Assembly (NCBI RefSeq): GCF_027942865.1 | Contig: NC_134516.1 | Location: 25,441,322-25,505,321, forward strand | From: Odontesthes bonariensis | Taxonomy: Eukaryota > Chordata > Actinopteri > Atheriniformes > Atherinopsidae | Direction: 5' to 3' | Length of the DNA stretch: 64,000 nucleotides | In this document: positions 25,393 through 38,813 of the stretch, one piece after another | Layout of the letters: each line of letters opens with the position of its first letter | Position numbering within the stretch: the first letter of the stretch is position 1 | The notes under the pieces: generated by a model | Database searches by the model: none | Told to the model about the DNA's origin: nothing | The model's input: only the letters and a program-made list of their open reading frames with translations | Position numbers and translations under genes: made by a program

Positions 25393-25651
25393 GTTGTCTT
25401 TCCTTTGTCCTCTGTGGAGGAAATGATTAACAGCTGGATGTGGCAAAGGTGGATGCAAACTGAAAGAAAGACAGCTCTTTCACATTAGCCTGAAGTCACA
25501 CTCAAAATTCTTCATGATAGATTCAATCGCCCAAATGTACTTCGTGTAGGCAAATAAAAATTCTGCGACAGAAGCATTATTTGAAAAGCCTACTTGTAAG
25601 TAGTTGAATGAGAAATTTTAGCAAACCAGAACAGAACTTGACATGCAAAGC

Positions 25652-25733
25652 CGACGAGAATGGGATTCGAACCCATGCGTGCAAAGCACAATGGATTAGC
25701 AGTCCATCGCCTTAACCGCTCGGCCACCTCGTC
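25652..25733 (-). tRNA. tRNA-Ser (GCT), unit 24
   Basis: Identical to the consensus. Confidence 0.96.
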
Positions 25734-26411
25734 CTCTCTCTTGTAAGTTTGACCATAAAAAATTCCGTCTTAAACTACAGCTGGTATAATTTTGATCTCA
25801 AAATTGGAGCCTCATTAGATACAATGGTCTTGCTTTCAGAGGATATGAATTTATCCTCCTTTCACAAAAATAGAATCATTATTATCTAAATGTGGTACCA
25901 TGTAGGGATGTTTGAGGTTGTTTGATTTAAAATTGGGCGAAACAAAAGCAATTGCACTTAGGATAAGTCAAATTTAAGGTTGGGGTTATTACAATCTCTT
26001 CAGAATATACCCAAATATGGAAGACAAACTATGTCAAATTATAAAGGGCTTGCTTTCCAGGAAAAATGTGGTGGGATTGATGTCCGCACTCCTCAGAAAT
26101 CTTTTAGGTGCTCTTCTGGTGAGAGGCCTTAATGATCATCTTATAAAGACAAACCAACTTATGTGCAAATTCAAATTTGTTTAAAATCGGAAAGAAAAAG
26201 GAATCTGCCAAACCATGAAACACTACGGATTTTCCATGTCTCACTGATCGAACGCAAGACTCTACTTGATACATTCAACCACTCTGAAAAACACTGATAA
26301 AAACCAATAAGCTTCTGTTGTGAAATCTTTTCCTTTTTATGTATCAAGGAATGGATAGTTTGGTCAGAAATTGTTCGTTAATTTGGAAGCTCTAAGAATA
26401 CATCAAGCGAA

Positions 26412-26484
26412 GGGGAATTAGCTCAAATGGTAGAGCGCTCGCTTAGCATGTGAGAGGTAGCGGGATCGACGCCCACATTCTCCA
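26412..26484 (+). tRNA. tRNA-Ala (AGC), unit 25
   Basis: C50/A64 mismatch; aagcgaag flank marker. Confidence 0.87.
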
Positions 26485-26743
26485 GTTGTCTTTCCTTTGT
26501 CCTCTGTGGAGGAAATGATTAACAGCTGGATGTGGCAAAGGTGGATGCAAACTGAAAGAAAGACAGCTCTTTCACATTAGCCTGAAGTCACACTCAAAAT
26601 TCTTCATGATAGATTCAATCGCCCAAATGAACTTCGTGTAGGCATATAAAAACTTTGCGACAAAACCATTGTTTGAAAAGCCTGCTTTTAAGAAGTGGAA
26701 TGAGAAATTTTAACAAACCAGAACAGAACTTGACATGCAAAGC

Positions 26744-26825
26744 CGACGAGAATGGGATTCGGACCCATGCGTGCAAAGCACAATGGTTTAGCAGTCCATC
26801 GCCTTAAGCGCTCGGCCACCTCGTC
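26744..26825 (-). tRNA. tRNA-Ser (GCT), unit 25, elbow-altered
   Basis: Full B type. Confidence 0.82.
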
Positions 26826-27503
26826 CTCTCTCTTGTAAGTTTGACCATAAAAATTTCCGTCTTAAACTACAGCTGGTATAATTTTGATCTCAAAATTGGA
26901 GCCTCATTAGAAACAATGGCCTCGCGTGAAGAGGATATGAATTTATCCTCCTTTCACAAAAATAGAATCATTATTATCTAAATGTGGTACCATGTAGGGA
27001 TGTTTGAGGTTGTTTGATTTAAAATTGGGCGAAACAAAAGCAATTGCACTTAGGATAAGTCAAATTTAAGGTTGGGGTTATTACAATCTCTTCAGAATAT
27101 ACCCAAATATGGAAGAAAAACTATGTCAAATTAGAAAGGGCTTGCTTTCCAGGCAAAATGTGGCGGGATTGATGTCCGCACTCCTCAGAAATCTTTCAGG
27201 TGCTCTTCTGGTGAGAGGCTTTAATGATCATCTTATAAAGACAAACCAACTAATGTGCAAATTCAAATTTGTTTAAAATCGGAAAGAAAAAAGAATCTGC
27301 CAAACCATGAAACACTACGGATTTTCCATGTCTCACTGATCGAACGCAAGACTCTACTTGATACATTCAACCACTCTGAAAAACACTGATAAAAACCAAC
27401 AAGCTTCAGTTGTGAGATCTATTCCTTTTTATGTATCAAGGAATGGATCGTTTGGTCAGAAATGGTTCGTTAATTTGGAAGCGCTAATAATACATCAATT
27501 GAA

Positions 27504-27576
27504 GGGTAATTAGCTCAAATGGTAGAGCGCTCGCTTTGCATGTGAGAGGTAGCGGGATCGACGCCCGCATTCTCCA
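27504..27576 (+). tRNA. tRNA-Ala (TGC), unit 26
   Basis: T4/C69 mismatch. Confidence 0.88.
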
Positions 27577-27835
27577 GTTGTCTTAAATTTGTCCTATTTC
27601 GAGGAAATTGTTAACAGCTGGATGTGGCAAAGGTGGATGCAAACTGAAAGAAAGACAGCTCTTTCACATTAGCCTGAAGTTAAATTCAAAATTCTTCATG
27701 ATAGATTCAATCGCCCAAATGTACTTCGTGTAGGCAAATAAAAATTCTGCGACAGAAGCATTATTTGAAAAGCCTACTTGTAAGTAGTTGAATGAGAAAT
27801 TTTAGCAAACCAGAACAGAAGTTGACATGCAAAGC

Positions 27836-27917
27836 CGACGAGAATGGGATTCGAACCCATGCATGCAAAGCACAATGGATTAGCAGTCCATCGCCTTAAC
27901 CGCTCGGCCACCTCGTC
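27836..27917 (-). tRNA. tRNA-Ser (GCT), unit 26
   Basis: One variable-arm change (GCACGC to GCATGC), private to units 26 and 28. Confidence 0.94.
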
Positions 27918-28595
27918 CTCTCTCTTGTAAGTTTGACCATAAAAAATTCCGTCTTAAACTACAGCTGGTATAATTTTGATCTCAAAATTGGAGCCTCATT
28001 AGATACAATGGTCTTGCGTTCAGAGGATATGAATTTATCCTCCTTTCACAAAAATAGAATCATGATTATCTAAATGTGGTACCATGTAGGGATGTTTGAG
28101 GTTGTTTGATTTAAAATTGGGCGAAACAAAAGCAATTGCACTTAGGATAAGTCAAATTTAAGGTTGGGGTTATTACAATCTCTTCAGAATATACCAAGAT
28201 ATGAAAAACAAACTTTGTCAAATTATAAAGGGCTTGCTTTCCAGGCAAAATGTGGCGGGATTGATGTCCGCACTCCTCAGAAATCTTTTAGGTGCTCTTC
28301 TGGTGAGAGGCCTTAATGATCATCTTATAAAGACAAACCAACTTATGTGCAAATTCAAATTTGTTTAAAATCGGTAAGAAAAAAGAATCTGCCAAACCAT
28401 GAAACACTACGGATTTTCCATGTCTCACTGATCGAACGCAAGACTCTACTTGATACATTCAACCACTCTGAAAAACACTGATAAAAACCAACAAACTTCA
28501 GTTGTGAGATCTATTCCTTTTTATGTATCAAGGAATGGATCGTTTGGTCAGAAATGGTTCGTTAATTTGGAAGCTCTAATAATACATCAACCGAA

Positions 28596-28668
28596 GGGGA
28601 ATTAGCTCAAATGGTAGAGCGCTCGCTTAGCATGTGAGAGGTAGCGGGATCAACGCGCACATTCTCCA
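28596..28668 (+). tRNA. tRNA-Ala (AGC), unit 27, degraded T arm
   Basis: A57, G62 and A64 as in unit 16. Confidence 0.75.
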
Positions 28669-28927
28669 GTTGTATTTCCTTTGTCCTCTGTGGAGGAAAT
28701 GATTAACAGCTGGATGTGGCAAAGGTGGATGCGAACTGAAAGAAAGACAGCTCTTTCACATTAGCCTGAAGTCACACTCAAAAATCTTCATGATAGATTC
28801 AATCGCCCAAATGAACTTCGTGTAGGCAAATAAAAACTTTGCGACAAAACCATTGTTTGAAAAGCCTGCTTGTAAGAAGTGGAATGAGAAATTTTAACAA
28901 ACCAGAACAGAACTTGACATGCAAAGC

Positions 28928-29009
28928 CGACGAGAATGGGATTCGGACCCATGCGTGCAAAGCACAATGGATTAGCAGTCCATCGCCTTAAGCGCTCGGC
29001 CACCTCGTC
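28928..29009 (-). tRNA. tRNA-Ser (GCT), unit 27, elbow-altered
   Basis: C19 and C55; T39 kept. Confidence 0.83.
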
Positions 29010-29687
29010 CTCTCTCTTGTAAGTTTGACCATAAAAATTTCCGTCTTAAACTACAGCTGGTATAATTTTGATCTCAAAATTGGAGCCTCATTAGAAACAA
29101 TGGCCTCGCGTGAAGAGGATATGAATTTATCCTCCTTTCACAAAAATAGAATCATTATTATCTAAATGTGGTACCATGTAGGGATGTTTGAGGTTGTTTG
29201 ATTTAAAATTGGGCGAAACAAAAGCAATTGCACTTAGGATAAGTCAAATTTAAGGTTGGGGTTATTACAATCTCTTCAGAATATACCCAAATATGGAAGA
29301 AAAACTATGTCAAATTAGAAAGGGCTTGCTTTCCAGGCAAAATGTGGCGGGATTGATGTCCGCACTCCTCAGAAATCTTTCAGGTGCTCTTCTGGTGAGA
29401 GGCTTTAATGATCATCTTATAAAGACAAACCAACTAATGTGCAAATTCAAATTTGTTTAAAATCGGAAAGAAAAAAGAATCTGCCAAACCATGAAACACT
29501 ACGGATTTTCCATGTCTCACTGATCGAACGCAAGACTCTACTTGATACATTCAACCACTCTGAAAAACACTGATAAAAACCAACAAGCTTCAGTTGTGAG
29601 ATCTATTCCTTTTTATGTATCAAGGAATGGATCGTTTGGTCAGAAATGGTTCGTTAATTTGGAAGCGCTAATAATACATCAATTGAA

Positions 29688-29760
29688 GGGTAATTAGCTC
29701 AAATGGTAGAGCGCTCGCTTTGCATGTGAGAGGTAGCGGGATCGACGCCCGCATTCTCCA
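29688..29760 (+). tRNA. tRNA-Ala (TGC), unit 28
   Basis: T4/C69 mismatch. Confidence 0.88.
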
Positions 29761-30019
29761 GTTGTCTTAAATTTGTCCTATTTCGAGGAAATTGTTAACA
29801 GCTGGATGTGGCAAAGGTGGATGCAAACTGAAAGAAAGACAGCTCTTTCACATTAGCCTGAAGTTAAATTCAAAATTCTTCATGATAGATTCAATCGCCC
29901 AAATGTACTTCGTGTAGGCAAATAAAAATTCTGCGACAGAAGCATTATTTGAAAAGCCTACTTGTAAGTAGTTGAATGAGAAATTTTAGCAAACCAGAAC
30001 AGAAGTTGACATGCAAAGC

Positions 30020-30101
30020 CGACGAGAATGGGATTCGAACCCATGCATGCAAAGCACAATGGATTAGCAGTCCATCGCCTTAACCGCTCGGCCACCTCGT
30101 C
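30020..30101 (-). tRNA. tRNA-Ser (GCT), unit 28
   Basis: Same private variable-arm change as unit 26, 2184 bp away. Confidence 0.94.
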
Positions 30102-30779
30102 CTCTCTCTTGTAAGTTTGACCATAAAAAATTCCGTCTTAAACTACAGCTGGTATAATTTTGATCTCAAAATTGGAGCCTCATTAGATACAATGGTCTTG
30201 CGTTCAGAGGATATGAATTTATCCTCCTTTCACAAAAATAGAATCATGATTATCTAAATGTGGTACCATGTAGGGATGTTTGAGGTTGTTTGATTTAAAA
30301 TTGGGCGAAACAAAAGCAATTGCACTTAGGATAAGTCAAATTTAAGGTTGGGGTTATTACAATCTCTTCAGAATATACCAAGATATGAAAAACAAACTTT
30401 GTCAAATTATAAAGGGCTTGCTTTCCAGGCAAAATGTGGCGGGATTGATGTCCGCACTCCTCAGAAATCTTTTAGGTGCTCTTCTGGTGAGAGGCCTTAA
30501 TGATCATCTTATAAAGACAAACCAACTTATGTGCAAATTCAAATTTGTTTAAAATCGGTAAGAAAAAAGAATCTGCCAAACCATGAAACACTACGGATTT
30601 TCCATGTCTCACTGATCGAACGCAAGACTCTACTTGATACATTCAACCACTCTGAAAAACACTGATAAAAACCAACAAACTTCAGTTGTGAGATCTATTC
30701 CTTTTTATGTATCAAGGAATGGATCGTTTGGTCAGAAATGGTTCGTTAATTTGGAAGCTCTAATAATACATCAACCGAA

Positions 30780-30852
30780 GGGGAATTAGCTCAAATGGTA
30801 GAGCGCTCGCTTAGCATGTGAGAGGTAGCGGGATCAACGCGCACATTCTCCA
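30780..30852 (+). tRNA. tRNA-Ala (AGC), unit 29, degraded T arm
   Basis: A57, G62 and A64. Confidence 0.75.
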
Positions 30853-31111
30853 GTTGTATTTCCTTTGTCCTCTGTGGAGGAAATGATTAACAGCTGGATG
30901 TGGCAAAGGTGGATGCGAACTGAAAGAAAGACAGCTCTTTCACATTAGCCTGAAGTCACACTCAAAAATCTTCATGATAGATTCAATCGCCCAAATGAAC
31001 TTCGTGTAGGCAAATAAAAACTTTGCGACAAAACCATTGTTTGAAAAGCCTGCTTGTAAGAAGTGGAATGAGAAATTTTAACAAACCAGAACAGAACTTG
31101 ACATGCAAAGC

Positions 31112-31193
31112 CGACGAGAATGGGATTCGGACCCATGCGTGCAAAGCACAATGGATTAGCAGTCCATCGCCTTAAGCGCTCGGCCACCTCGTC
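31112..31193 (-). tRNA. tRNA-Ser (GCT), unit 29, elbow-altered
   Basis: C19 and C55; T39 kept. Confidence 0.83.
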
Positions 31194-31871
31194 CTCTCTC
31201 TTGTAAGTTTGACCATAAAAAATTCCGTCTTAAACGACAGCTGGTATAATTTTGATCTCAAAATTGGAGCCTCATTAGATACAATGGTCTTGCGTTCAGA
31301 GGATATGAATTTATCCTCCTTTCACAAAAATAGAATCATTATTATCTAAATGTGGTACCATGTAGGGATGTTTGAGGTTGTTTGATTTAAAATTGGGCGA
31401 AACAAAAGCAATTGCACTTAGGATAAGTCAAATTTAAGGTTGGGGTTATTACAATCTCTTCAGAATATACCCAAATATGGAAGACAAACTATGTCAAATT
31501 ATAAAGGGCTTGCTTTCCAGGAAAAATGTGGTGGGATTGATGTCCGCACTCCTCAGAAATCTTTTAGGTGCTCTTCTGGTGAGAGGCTTTAATGATCATC
31601 TTATAAAGACAAACCAACTTATGTGCAAATTCAAATTTGTTTAAAATCGGAAAGAAAAAAGAATCTGCCAAACCATGAAACACTACGGATTTTCCATGTC
31701 TCACTGATCCAACGCAAGACTCTACTTGATACATTCAACCACTCTGAAAAACACTGATAAAAACCAACAAGCTTCAGTTGTGAGATCTATTCCTTTTTAT
31801 GTATCAAGGAATGGATCGTTTGGTCAGAAATGGTTCGTTAATTTGGAAGCGCTAATAATACATCAATTGAA

Positions 31872-31944
31872 GGGGAATTAGCTCAAATGGTAGAGCGCTC
31901 GCTTTGCATGTGAGAGGTAGCGGGATCGACGCCCGCATTCTCCA
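31872..31944 (+). tRNA. tRNA-Ala (TGC), unit 30
   Basis: Identical to the consensus. Confidence 0.96.
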
Positions 31945-32191
31945 GTTGTCTTAAATTTGTCCTATTTCGAGGAAATTGTTAACAGCTGGATGTGGCAAAC
32001 TGAAAGAAAGACAGCTCTTTCACATTAGCCTGAAGTTAAATTCAAAATTCTTCATGATAGATTCAATCGCCCAAATGTACTTCGTGTAGGCAAATAAAAA
32101 TTCTGCGACAGAAACATTATTTGAAAAGCCTACTTGTAAGTAGTTGAATGAGAAATTTTAGCAAACCAGAACAGAACTTGACATGCAAAAT

Positions 32192-32273
32192 CGACGAGAA
32201 TGGGATTCGAACCCATGCGTGCAAAGCACAATGGATTAGCAGTCCATCGCCTTAACCGCTCGGCCACCTCATC
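32192..32273 (-). tRNA. tRNA-Ser (GCT), unit 30
   Basis: C3 to T gives a T3/G70 wobble, so the stem is kept; the 3' flank is also changed (aatcgac). Confidence 0.92.
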
Positions 32274-32951
32274 CTCTCTCTTGTAAGTTTGACCATAAGA
32301 AATTCCGTCTTAAACTACAGCTGGTATAATTTTGATCTCAAAATTGGAGCCTCATTAGATACAATGGTCTTGCGTTCAGAGGATATGAATTTATCCTCCT
32401 TTCACAAAAATAGAATCATGATTATCTAAATGTGGTACCATGTAGGGATGTTTGAGGTTGTTTGATTTAAAATTGGGCGAAACAAAAGCAATTGCACTTA
32501 GGATAAGTCAAATTTAAGGTTGGGGTTATTACAATCTCTTCAGAATATACCAAGATATGAAAAACAAACTTTGTCAAATTATAAAGGGCTTGCTTTCCAG
32601 GCAAAATGTGGCAGGATTGATGTCCGCACTCCTCAGAAATCTTTTAGGTGCTCTTCTGGTGAGAGGCCTTAATGATCATCTTATAAAGACAAACCAACTT
32701 ATGTGCAAATTCAAATTTGTTTAAAATCGGTAAGAAAAAAGAATCTGCCAAACCATGAAACACTACGGATTTTCCATGTCTCACTGATCGAACGCAAGAC
32801 TCTACTTGATACATTCAACCACTCTGAAAAACACTGATAAAAACCAACAAGCTTCAGTTGTGAGATCTATTCCTTTTTATGTATCAAGGAATGGATCGTT
32901 TGGTCAGAAATGGTTCGTTAATTTGGAAGCTCTAATAATACATCAACCGAA

Positions 32952-33024
32952 GGGGAATTAGCTCAAATGGTAGAGCGCTCGCTTAGCATGTGAGAGGTAT
33001 TGGGATCGACGCCCACATTCTCCA
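32952..33024 (+). tRNA. tRNA-Ala (AGC), unit 31, rebuilt T stem
   Basis: T49 and T50 with A64: pair 50:64 restored as T-A, 49:65 lost. Confidence 0.83.
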
Positions 33025-33283
33025 GTTGTCTTAAATTTGTCCTATGTGGAGGAAATGATTAACAGCTGGTTGTGGCAAAGGTGGATGCAAACTGAAAGAA
33101 AGACAGCTCTTTCACATTAGCCTGAAGTCACACTCAAAAATCTTCATGATAGATTCAATCGCCCAAATGAACTTCGTGTAGGCAAATAAAAACTTTGCGA
33201 CAAAACCATTGTTTGAAAAGCCTGCTTGTAAGAAGTGGAATGAGAAATTTTAACAAACCAGAACAGAACTTGACATGCAAAGC

Positions 33284-33365
33284 CGACGAGAATGGGATTC
33301 GGACCCATGCGTGCAAAGCACAATGGATTAGCAGTCCATCGCCTTAAGCGCTCGGCCACCTCGTC
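33284..33365 (-). tRNA. tRNA-Ser (GCT), unit 31, elbow-altered
   Basis: C19 and C55; T39 kept. Confidence 0.83.
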
Positions 33366-34043
33366 CTCTCTCTTGTAAGTTTGACCATAAAAAATTCCGT
33401 CTTAAACGACAGCTGGTATAATTTTGATCTCAAAATTGGAGCCTCATTAGATACAATGGTCTTGCGTTCAGAGGATATGAATTTATCCTCCTTTCACAAA
33501 AATAGAATCATTATTATCTAAATGTGGTACCATGTAGGGATGTTTGAGGTTGTTTGATTTAAAATTGGGCGAAACAAAAGCAATTGCACTTAGGATAAGT
33601 CAAATTTAAGGTTGGGGTTATTACAATCTCTTCAGAATATACCCAAATATGGAAGACAAACTATGTCAAATTATAAAGGGCTTGCTTTCCAGGAAAAATG
33701 TGGTGGGATTGATGTCCGCACTCCTCAGAAATCTTTTAGGTGCTCTTCTGGTGAGAGGCTTTAATGATCATCTTATAAAGACAAACCAACTTATGTGCAA
33801 ATTCAAATTTGTTTAAAATCGGAAAGAAAAAAGAATCTGCCAAACCATGAAACACTACGGATTTTCCATGTCTCACTGATCCAACGCAAGACTCTACTTG
33901 ATACATTCAACCACTCTGAAAAACACTGATAAAAACCAACAAGCTTCAGTTGTGAGATCTATTCCTTTTTATGTATCAAGGAATGGATCGTTTGGTCAGA
34001 AATGGTTCGTTAATTTGGAAGCGCTAATAATACATCAATTGAA

Positions 34044-34116
34044 GGGGAATTAGCTCAAATGGTAGAGCGCTCGCTTTGCATGTGAGAGGTAGCGGGATCG
34101 ACGCCCGCATTCTCCA
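34044..34116 (+). tRNA. tRNA-Ala (TGC), unit 32
   Basis: Identical to the consensus. Confidence 0.96.
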
Positions 34117-34363
34117 GTTGTCTTAAATTTGTCCTATTTCGAGGAAATTGTTAACAGCTGGATGTGGCAAACTGAAAGAAAGACAGCTCTTTCACATTAG
34201 CCTGAAGTTAAATTCAAAATTCTTCATGATAGATTCAATCGCCCAAATGTACTTCGTGTAGGCAAATAAAAATTCTGCGACAGAAACATTATTTGAAAAG
34301 CCTACTTGTAAGTAGTTGAATGAGAAATTTTAGCAAACCAGAACAGAACTTGACATGCAAAAT

Positions 34364-34445
34364 CGACGAGAATGGGATTCGAACCCATGCGTGCAAAGCA
34401 CAATGGATTAGCAGTCCATCGCCTTAACCGCTCGGCCACCTCATC
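34364..34445 (-). tRNA. tRNA-Ser (GCT), unit 32
   Basis: T3/G70 wobble as in unit 30, 2172 bp away. Confidence 0.92.
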
Positions 34446-35123
34446 CTCTCTCTTGTAAGTTTGACCATAAGAAATTCCGTCTTAAACTACAGCTGGTATA
34501 ATTTTGATCTCAAAATTGGAGCCTCATTAGATACAATGGTCTTGCGTTCAGAGGATATGAATTTATCCTCCTTTCACAAAAATAGAATCATGATTATCTA
34601 AATGTGGTACCATGTAGGGATGTTTGAGGTTGTTTGATTTAAAATTGGGCGAAACAAAAGCAATTGCACTTAGGATAAGTCAAATTTAAGGTTGGGGTTA
34701 TTACAATCTCTTCAGAATATACCAAGATATGAAAAACAAACTTTGTCAAATTATAAAGGGCTTGCTTTCCAGGCAAAATGTGGCAGGATTGATGTCCGCA
34801 CTCCTCAGAAATCTTTTAGGTGCTCTTCTGGTGAGAGGCCTTAATGATCATCTTATAAAGACAAACCAACTTATGTGCAAATTCAAATTTGTTTAAAATC
34901 GGTAAGAAAAAAGAATCTGCCAAACCATGAAACACTACGGATTTTCCATGTCTCACTGATCGAACGCAAGACTCTACTTGATACATTCAACCACTCTGAA
35001 AAACACTGATAAAAACCAACAAGCTTCAGTTGTGAGATCTATTCCTTTTTATGTATCAAGGAATGGATCGTTTGGTCAGAAATGGTTCGTTAATTTGGAA
35101 GCTCTAATAATACATCAACCGAA

Positions 35124-35196
35124 GGGGAATTAGCTCAAATGGTAGAGCGCTCGCTTAGCATGTGAGAGGTATTGGGATCGACGCCCACATTCTCCA
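35124..35196 (+). tRNA. tRNA-Ala (AGC), unit 33, rebuilt T stem
   Basis: T49, T50 and A64 as in unit 31. Confidence 0.83.
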
Positions 35197-35455
35197 GTTG
35201 TCTTAAATTTGTCCTATGTGGAGGAAATGATTAACAGCTGGTTGTGGCAAAGGTGGATGCAAACTGAAAGAAAGACAGCTCTTTCACATTAGCCTGAAGT
35301 CACACTCAAAATTCTTCATGATAGATTCAATCGCCCAAATGTACTTCGTGTAGGCAAATAAAAATTCTGCGACAGAAGCATTATTTGAAAAGCCTACTTG
35401 TAAGTAGTTGAATGAGAAATTTTAGCAAACCAGAACAGAACTTGACATGCAAAGC

Positions 35456-35537
35456 CGAAGAGAATGGGATTCGAACCCATGCGTGCAAAGCACAATGGAT
35501 TAGCAGTCCATCGCCTTAACCGCTCGGCCACCTCGTC
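35456..35537 (-). tRNA. tRNA-Ser (GCT), unit 33, acceptor mismatch
   Basis: C3/T70 mismatch. Confidence 0.88.
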
Positions 35538-36215
35538 CTCTCTCTTGTAAGTTTGACCATAAAAAATTCCGTCTTAAACTACAGCTGGTATAATTTTGAT
35601 CTCAAAATTGGAGCCTCATTAGATACAATGGTCTTGCTTTCAGAGGATATGAATTTATCCTCCTTTCACAAAAATAGAATCATTATTATCTAAATGTGGT
35701 ACCATGTAGGGATGTTTGAGGTTGTTTGATTTAAAATTGGGCGAAACAAAAGCAATTGCACTTAGGATAAGTCAAATTTAAGGTTGGGGTTATTACAATC
35801 TCTTCAGAATATACCCAAATATGGAAGACAAACTATGTCAAATTATAAAGGGCTTGCTTTCCAGGAAAAATGTGGTGGGATTGATGTCCGCACTCCTCAG
35901 AAATCTTTTAGGTGCTCTTCTGGTGAGAGGCCTTAATGATCATCTTATAAAGACAAACCAACTTATGTGCAAATTCAAATTTGTTTAAAATCGGAAAGAA
36001 AAAGGAATCTGCCAAACCATGAAACACTACGGATTTTCCATGTCTCACTGATCGAACGCAAGACTCTACTTGATACATTCAACCACTCTGAAAAACACTG
36101 ATAAAAACCAATAAGCTTCTGTTGTGAAATCTTTTCCTTTTTATGTATCAAGGAATGGATAGTTTGGTCAGAAATTGTTCGTTAATTTGGAAGCTCTAAG
36201 AATACATCAAGCGAA

Positions 36216-36288
36216 GGGGAATTAGCTCAAATGGTAGAGCGCTCGCTTAGCATGTGAGAGGTAGCGGGATCGACGCCCACATTCTCCA
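36216..36288 (+). tRNA. tRNA-Ala (AGC), unit 34
   Basis: C50/A64 mismatch; aagcgaag flank marker. Confidence 0.87.
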
Positions 36289-36547
36289 GTTGTCTTTCCT
36301 TTGTCCTCTGTGGAGGAAATGATTAACAGCTGGATGTGGCAAAGGTGGATGCAAACTGAAAGAAAGACAGCTCTTTCACATTAGCCTGAAGTCACACTCA
36401 AAATTCTTCATGATAGATTCAATCGCCCAAATGAACTTCGTGTAGGCATATAAAAACTTTGCGACAAAACCATTGTTTGAAAAGCCTGCTTTTAAGAAGT
36501 GGAATGAGAAATTTTAACAAACCAGAACAGAACTTGACATGCAAAGC

Positions 36548-36629
36548 CGACGAGAATGGGATTCGGACCCATGCGTGCAAAGCACAATGGTTTAGCAGTC
36601 CATCGCCTTAAGCGCTCGGCCACCTCGTC
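36548..36629 (-). tRNA. tRNA-Ser (GCT), unit 34, elbow-altered
   Basis: Full B type. Confidence 0.82.
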
Positions 36630-37307
36630 CTCTCTCTTGTAAGTTTGACCATAAAAATTTCCGTCTTAAACTACAGCTGGTATAATTTTGATCTCAAAAT
36701 TGGAGCCTCATTAGAAACAATGGCCTCGCGTGAAGAGGATATGAATTTATCCTCCTTTCACAAAAATAGAATCATTATTATCTAAATGTGGTACCATGTA
36801 GGGATGTTTGAGGTTGTTTGATTTAAAATTGGGCGAAACAAAAGCAATTGCACTTAGGATAAGTCAAATTTAAGGTTGGGGTTATTACAATCTCTTCAGA
36901 ATATACCCAAATATGGAAGAAAAACTATGTCAAATTAGAAAGGGCTTGCTTTCCAGGCAAAATGTGGCGGGATTGATGTCCGCACTCCTCAGAAATCTTT
37001 CAGGTGCTCTTCTGGTGAGAGGCTTTAATGATCATCTTATAAAGACAAACCAACTAATGTGCAAATTCAAATTTGTTTAAAATCGGAAAGAAAAAAGAAT
37101 CTGCCAAACCATGAAACACTACGGATTTTCCATGTCTCACTGATCGAACGCAAGACTCTACTTGATACATTCAACCACTCTGAAAAACACTGATAAAAAC
37201 CAACAAGCTTCAGTTGTGAGATCTATTCCTTTTTATGTATCAAGGAATGGATCGTTTGGTCAGAAATGGTTCGTTAATTTGGAAGCGCTAATAATACATC
37301 AATTGAA

Positions 37308-37380
37308 GGGTAATTAGCTCAAATGGTAGAGCGCTCGCTTTGCATGTGAGAGGTAGCGGGATCGACGCCCGCATTCTCCA
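37308..37380 (+). tRNA. tRNA-Ala (TGC), unit 35
   Basis: T4/C69 mismatch. Confidence 0.88.
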
Positions 37381-37639
37381 GTTGTCTTAAATTTGTCCTA
37401 TTTCGAGGAAATTGTTAACAGCTGGATGTGGCAAAGGTGGATGCAAACTGAAAGAAAGACAGCTCTTTCACATTAGCCTGAAGTTAAATTCAAAATTCTT
37501 CATGATAGATTCAATCGCCCAAATGTACTTCGTGTAGGCAAATAAAAATTCTGCGACAGAAGCATTATTTGAAAAGCCTACTTGTAAGTAGTTGAATGAG
37601 AAATTTTAGCAAACCAGAACAGAAGTTGACATGCAAAGC

Positions 37640-37721
37640 CGACGAGAATGGGATTCGAACCCATGCGTGCAAAGCACAATGGATTAGCAGTCCATCGCCT
37701 TAACCGCTCGGCCACCTCGTC
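37640..37721 (-). tRNA. tRNA-Ser (GCT), unit 35
   Basis: Identical to the consensus. Confidence 0.96.
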
Positions 37722-38399
37722 CTCTCTCTTGTAAGTTTGACCATAAAAAATTCCGTCTTAAACTACAGCTGGTATAATTTTGATCTCAAAATTGGAGCCT
37801 CATTAGATACAATGGTCTTGCGTTCAGAGGATATGAATTTATCCTCCTTTCACAAAAATAGAATCATGATTATCTAAATGTGGTACCATGTAGGGATGTT
37901 TGAGGTTGTTTGATTTAAAATTGGGCGAAACAAAAGCAATTGCACTTAGGATAAGTCAAATTTAAGGTTGGGGTTATTACAATCTCTTCAGAATATACCA
38001 AGATATGAAAAACAAACTTTGTCAAATTATAAAGGGCTTGCTTTCCAGGCAAAATGTGGCGGGATTGATGTCCGCACTCCTCAGAAATCTTTTAGGTGCT
38101 CTTCTGGTGAGAGGCCTTAATGATCATCTTATAAAGACAAACCAACTTATGTGCAAATTCAAATTTGTTTAAAATCGGTAAGAAAAAAGAATCTGCCAAA
38201 CCATGAAACACTACGGATTTTCCATGTCTCACTGATCGAACGCAAGACTCTACTTGATACATTCAACCACTCTGAAAAACACTGATAAAAACCAACAAAC
38301 TTCAGTTGTGAGATCTATTCCTTTTTATGTATCAAGGAATGGATCGTTTGGTCAGAAATGGTTCGTTAATTTGGAAGCTCTAATAATACATCAACCGAA

Positions 38400-38472
38400 G
38401 GGGAATTAGCTCAAATGGTAGAGCGCTCGCTTAGCATGTGAGAGGTAGCGGGATCAACGCGCACATTCTCCA
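38400..38472 (+). tRNA. tRNA-Ala (AGC), unit 36, degraded T arm
   Basis: A57, G62 and A64. Confidence 0.75.
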
Positions 38473-38731
38473 GTTGTATTTCCTTTGTCCTCTGTGGAGG
38501 AAATGATTAACAGCTGGATGTGGCAAAGGTGGATGCGAACTGAAAGAAAGACAGCTCTTTCACATTAGCCTGAAGTCACACTCAAAAATCTTCATGATAG
38601 ATTCAATCGCCCAAATGAACTTCGTGTAGGCAAATAAAAACTTTGCGACAAAACCATTGTTTGAAAAGCCTGCTTGTAAGAAGTGGAATGAGAAATTTTA
38701 ACAAACCAGAACAGAACTTGACATGCAAAGC

Positions 38732-38813
38732 CGACGAGAATGGGATTCGGACCCATGCGTGCAAAGCACAATGGATTAGCAGTCCATCGCCTTAAGCGCT
38801 CGGCCACCTCGTC
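38732..38813 (-). tRNA. tRNA-Ser (GCT), unit 36, elbow-altered
   Basis: C19 and C55; T39 kept. Confidence 0.83.

Larger units (their letters stand above)
26790..31219 (+). repeat. Two-unit duplication, offset 2184 bp
   Basis: Units 26-27 and 28-29 share the private ccatgcatgc in tRNA-Ser and the degraded AGC T arm. Confidence 0.78.
30850..35302 (+). repeat. Two-unit duplication, offset 2172 bp
   Basis: Units 30-31 and 32-33 share gatccaacgc (31708/33880), cagaaacatt, and the altered tRNA-Ser flank. A third relative forms units 37-38 (marker near 39329). Confidence 0.8.
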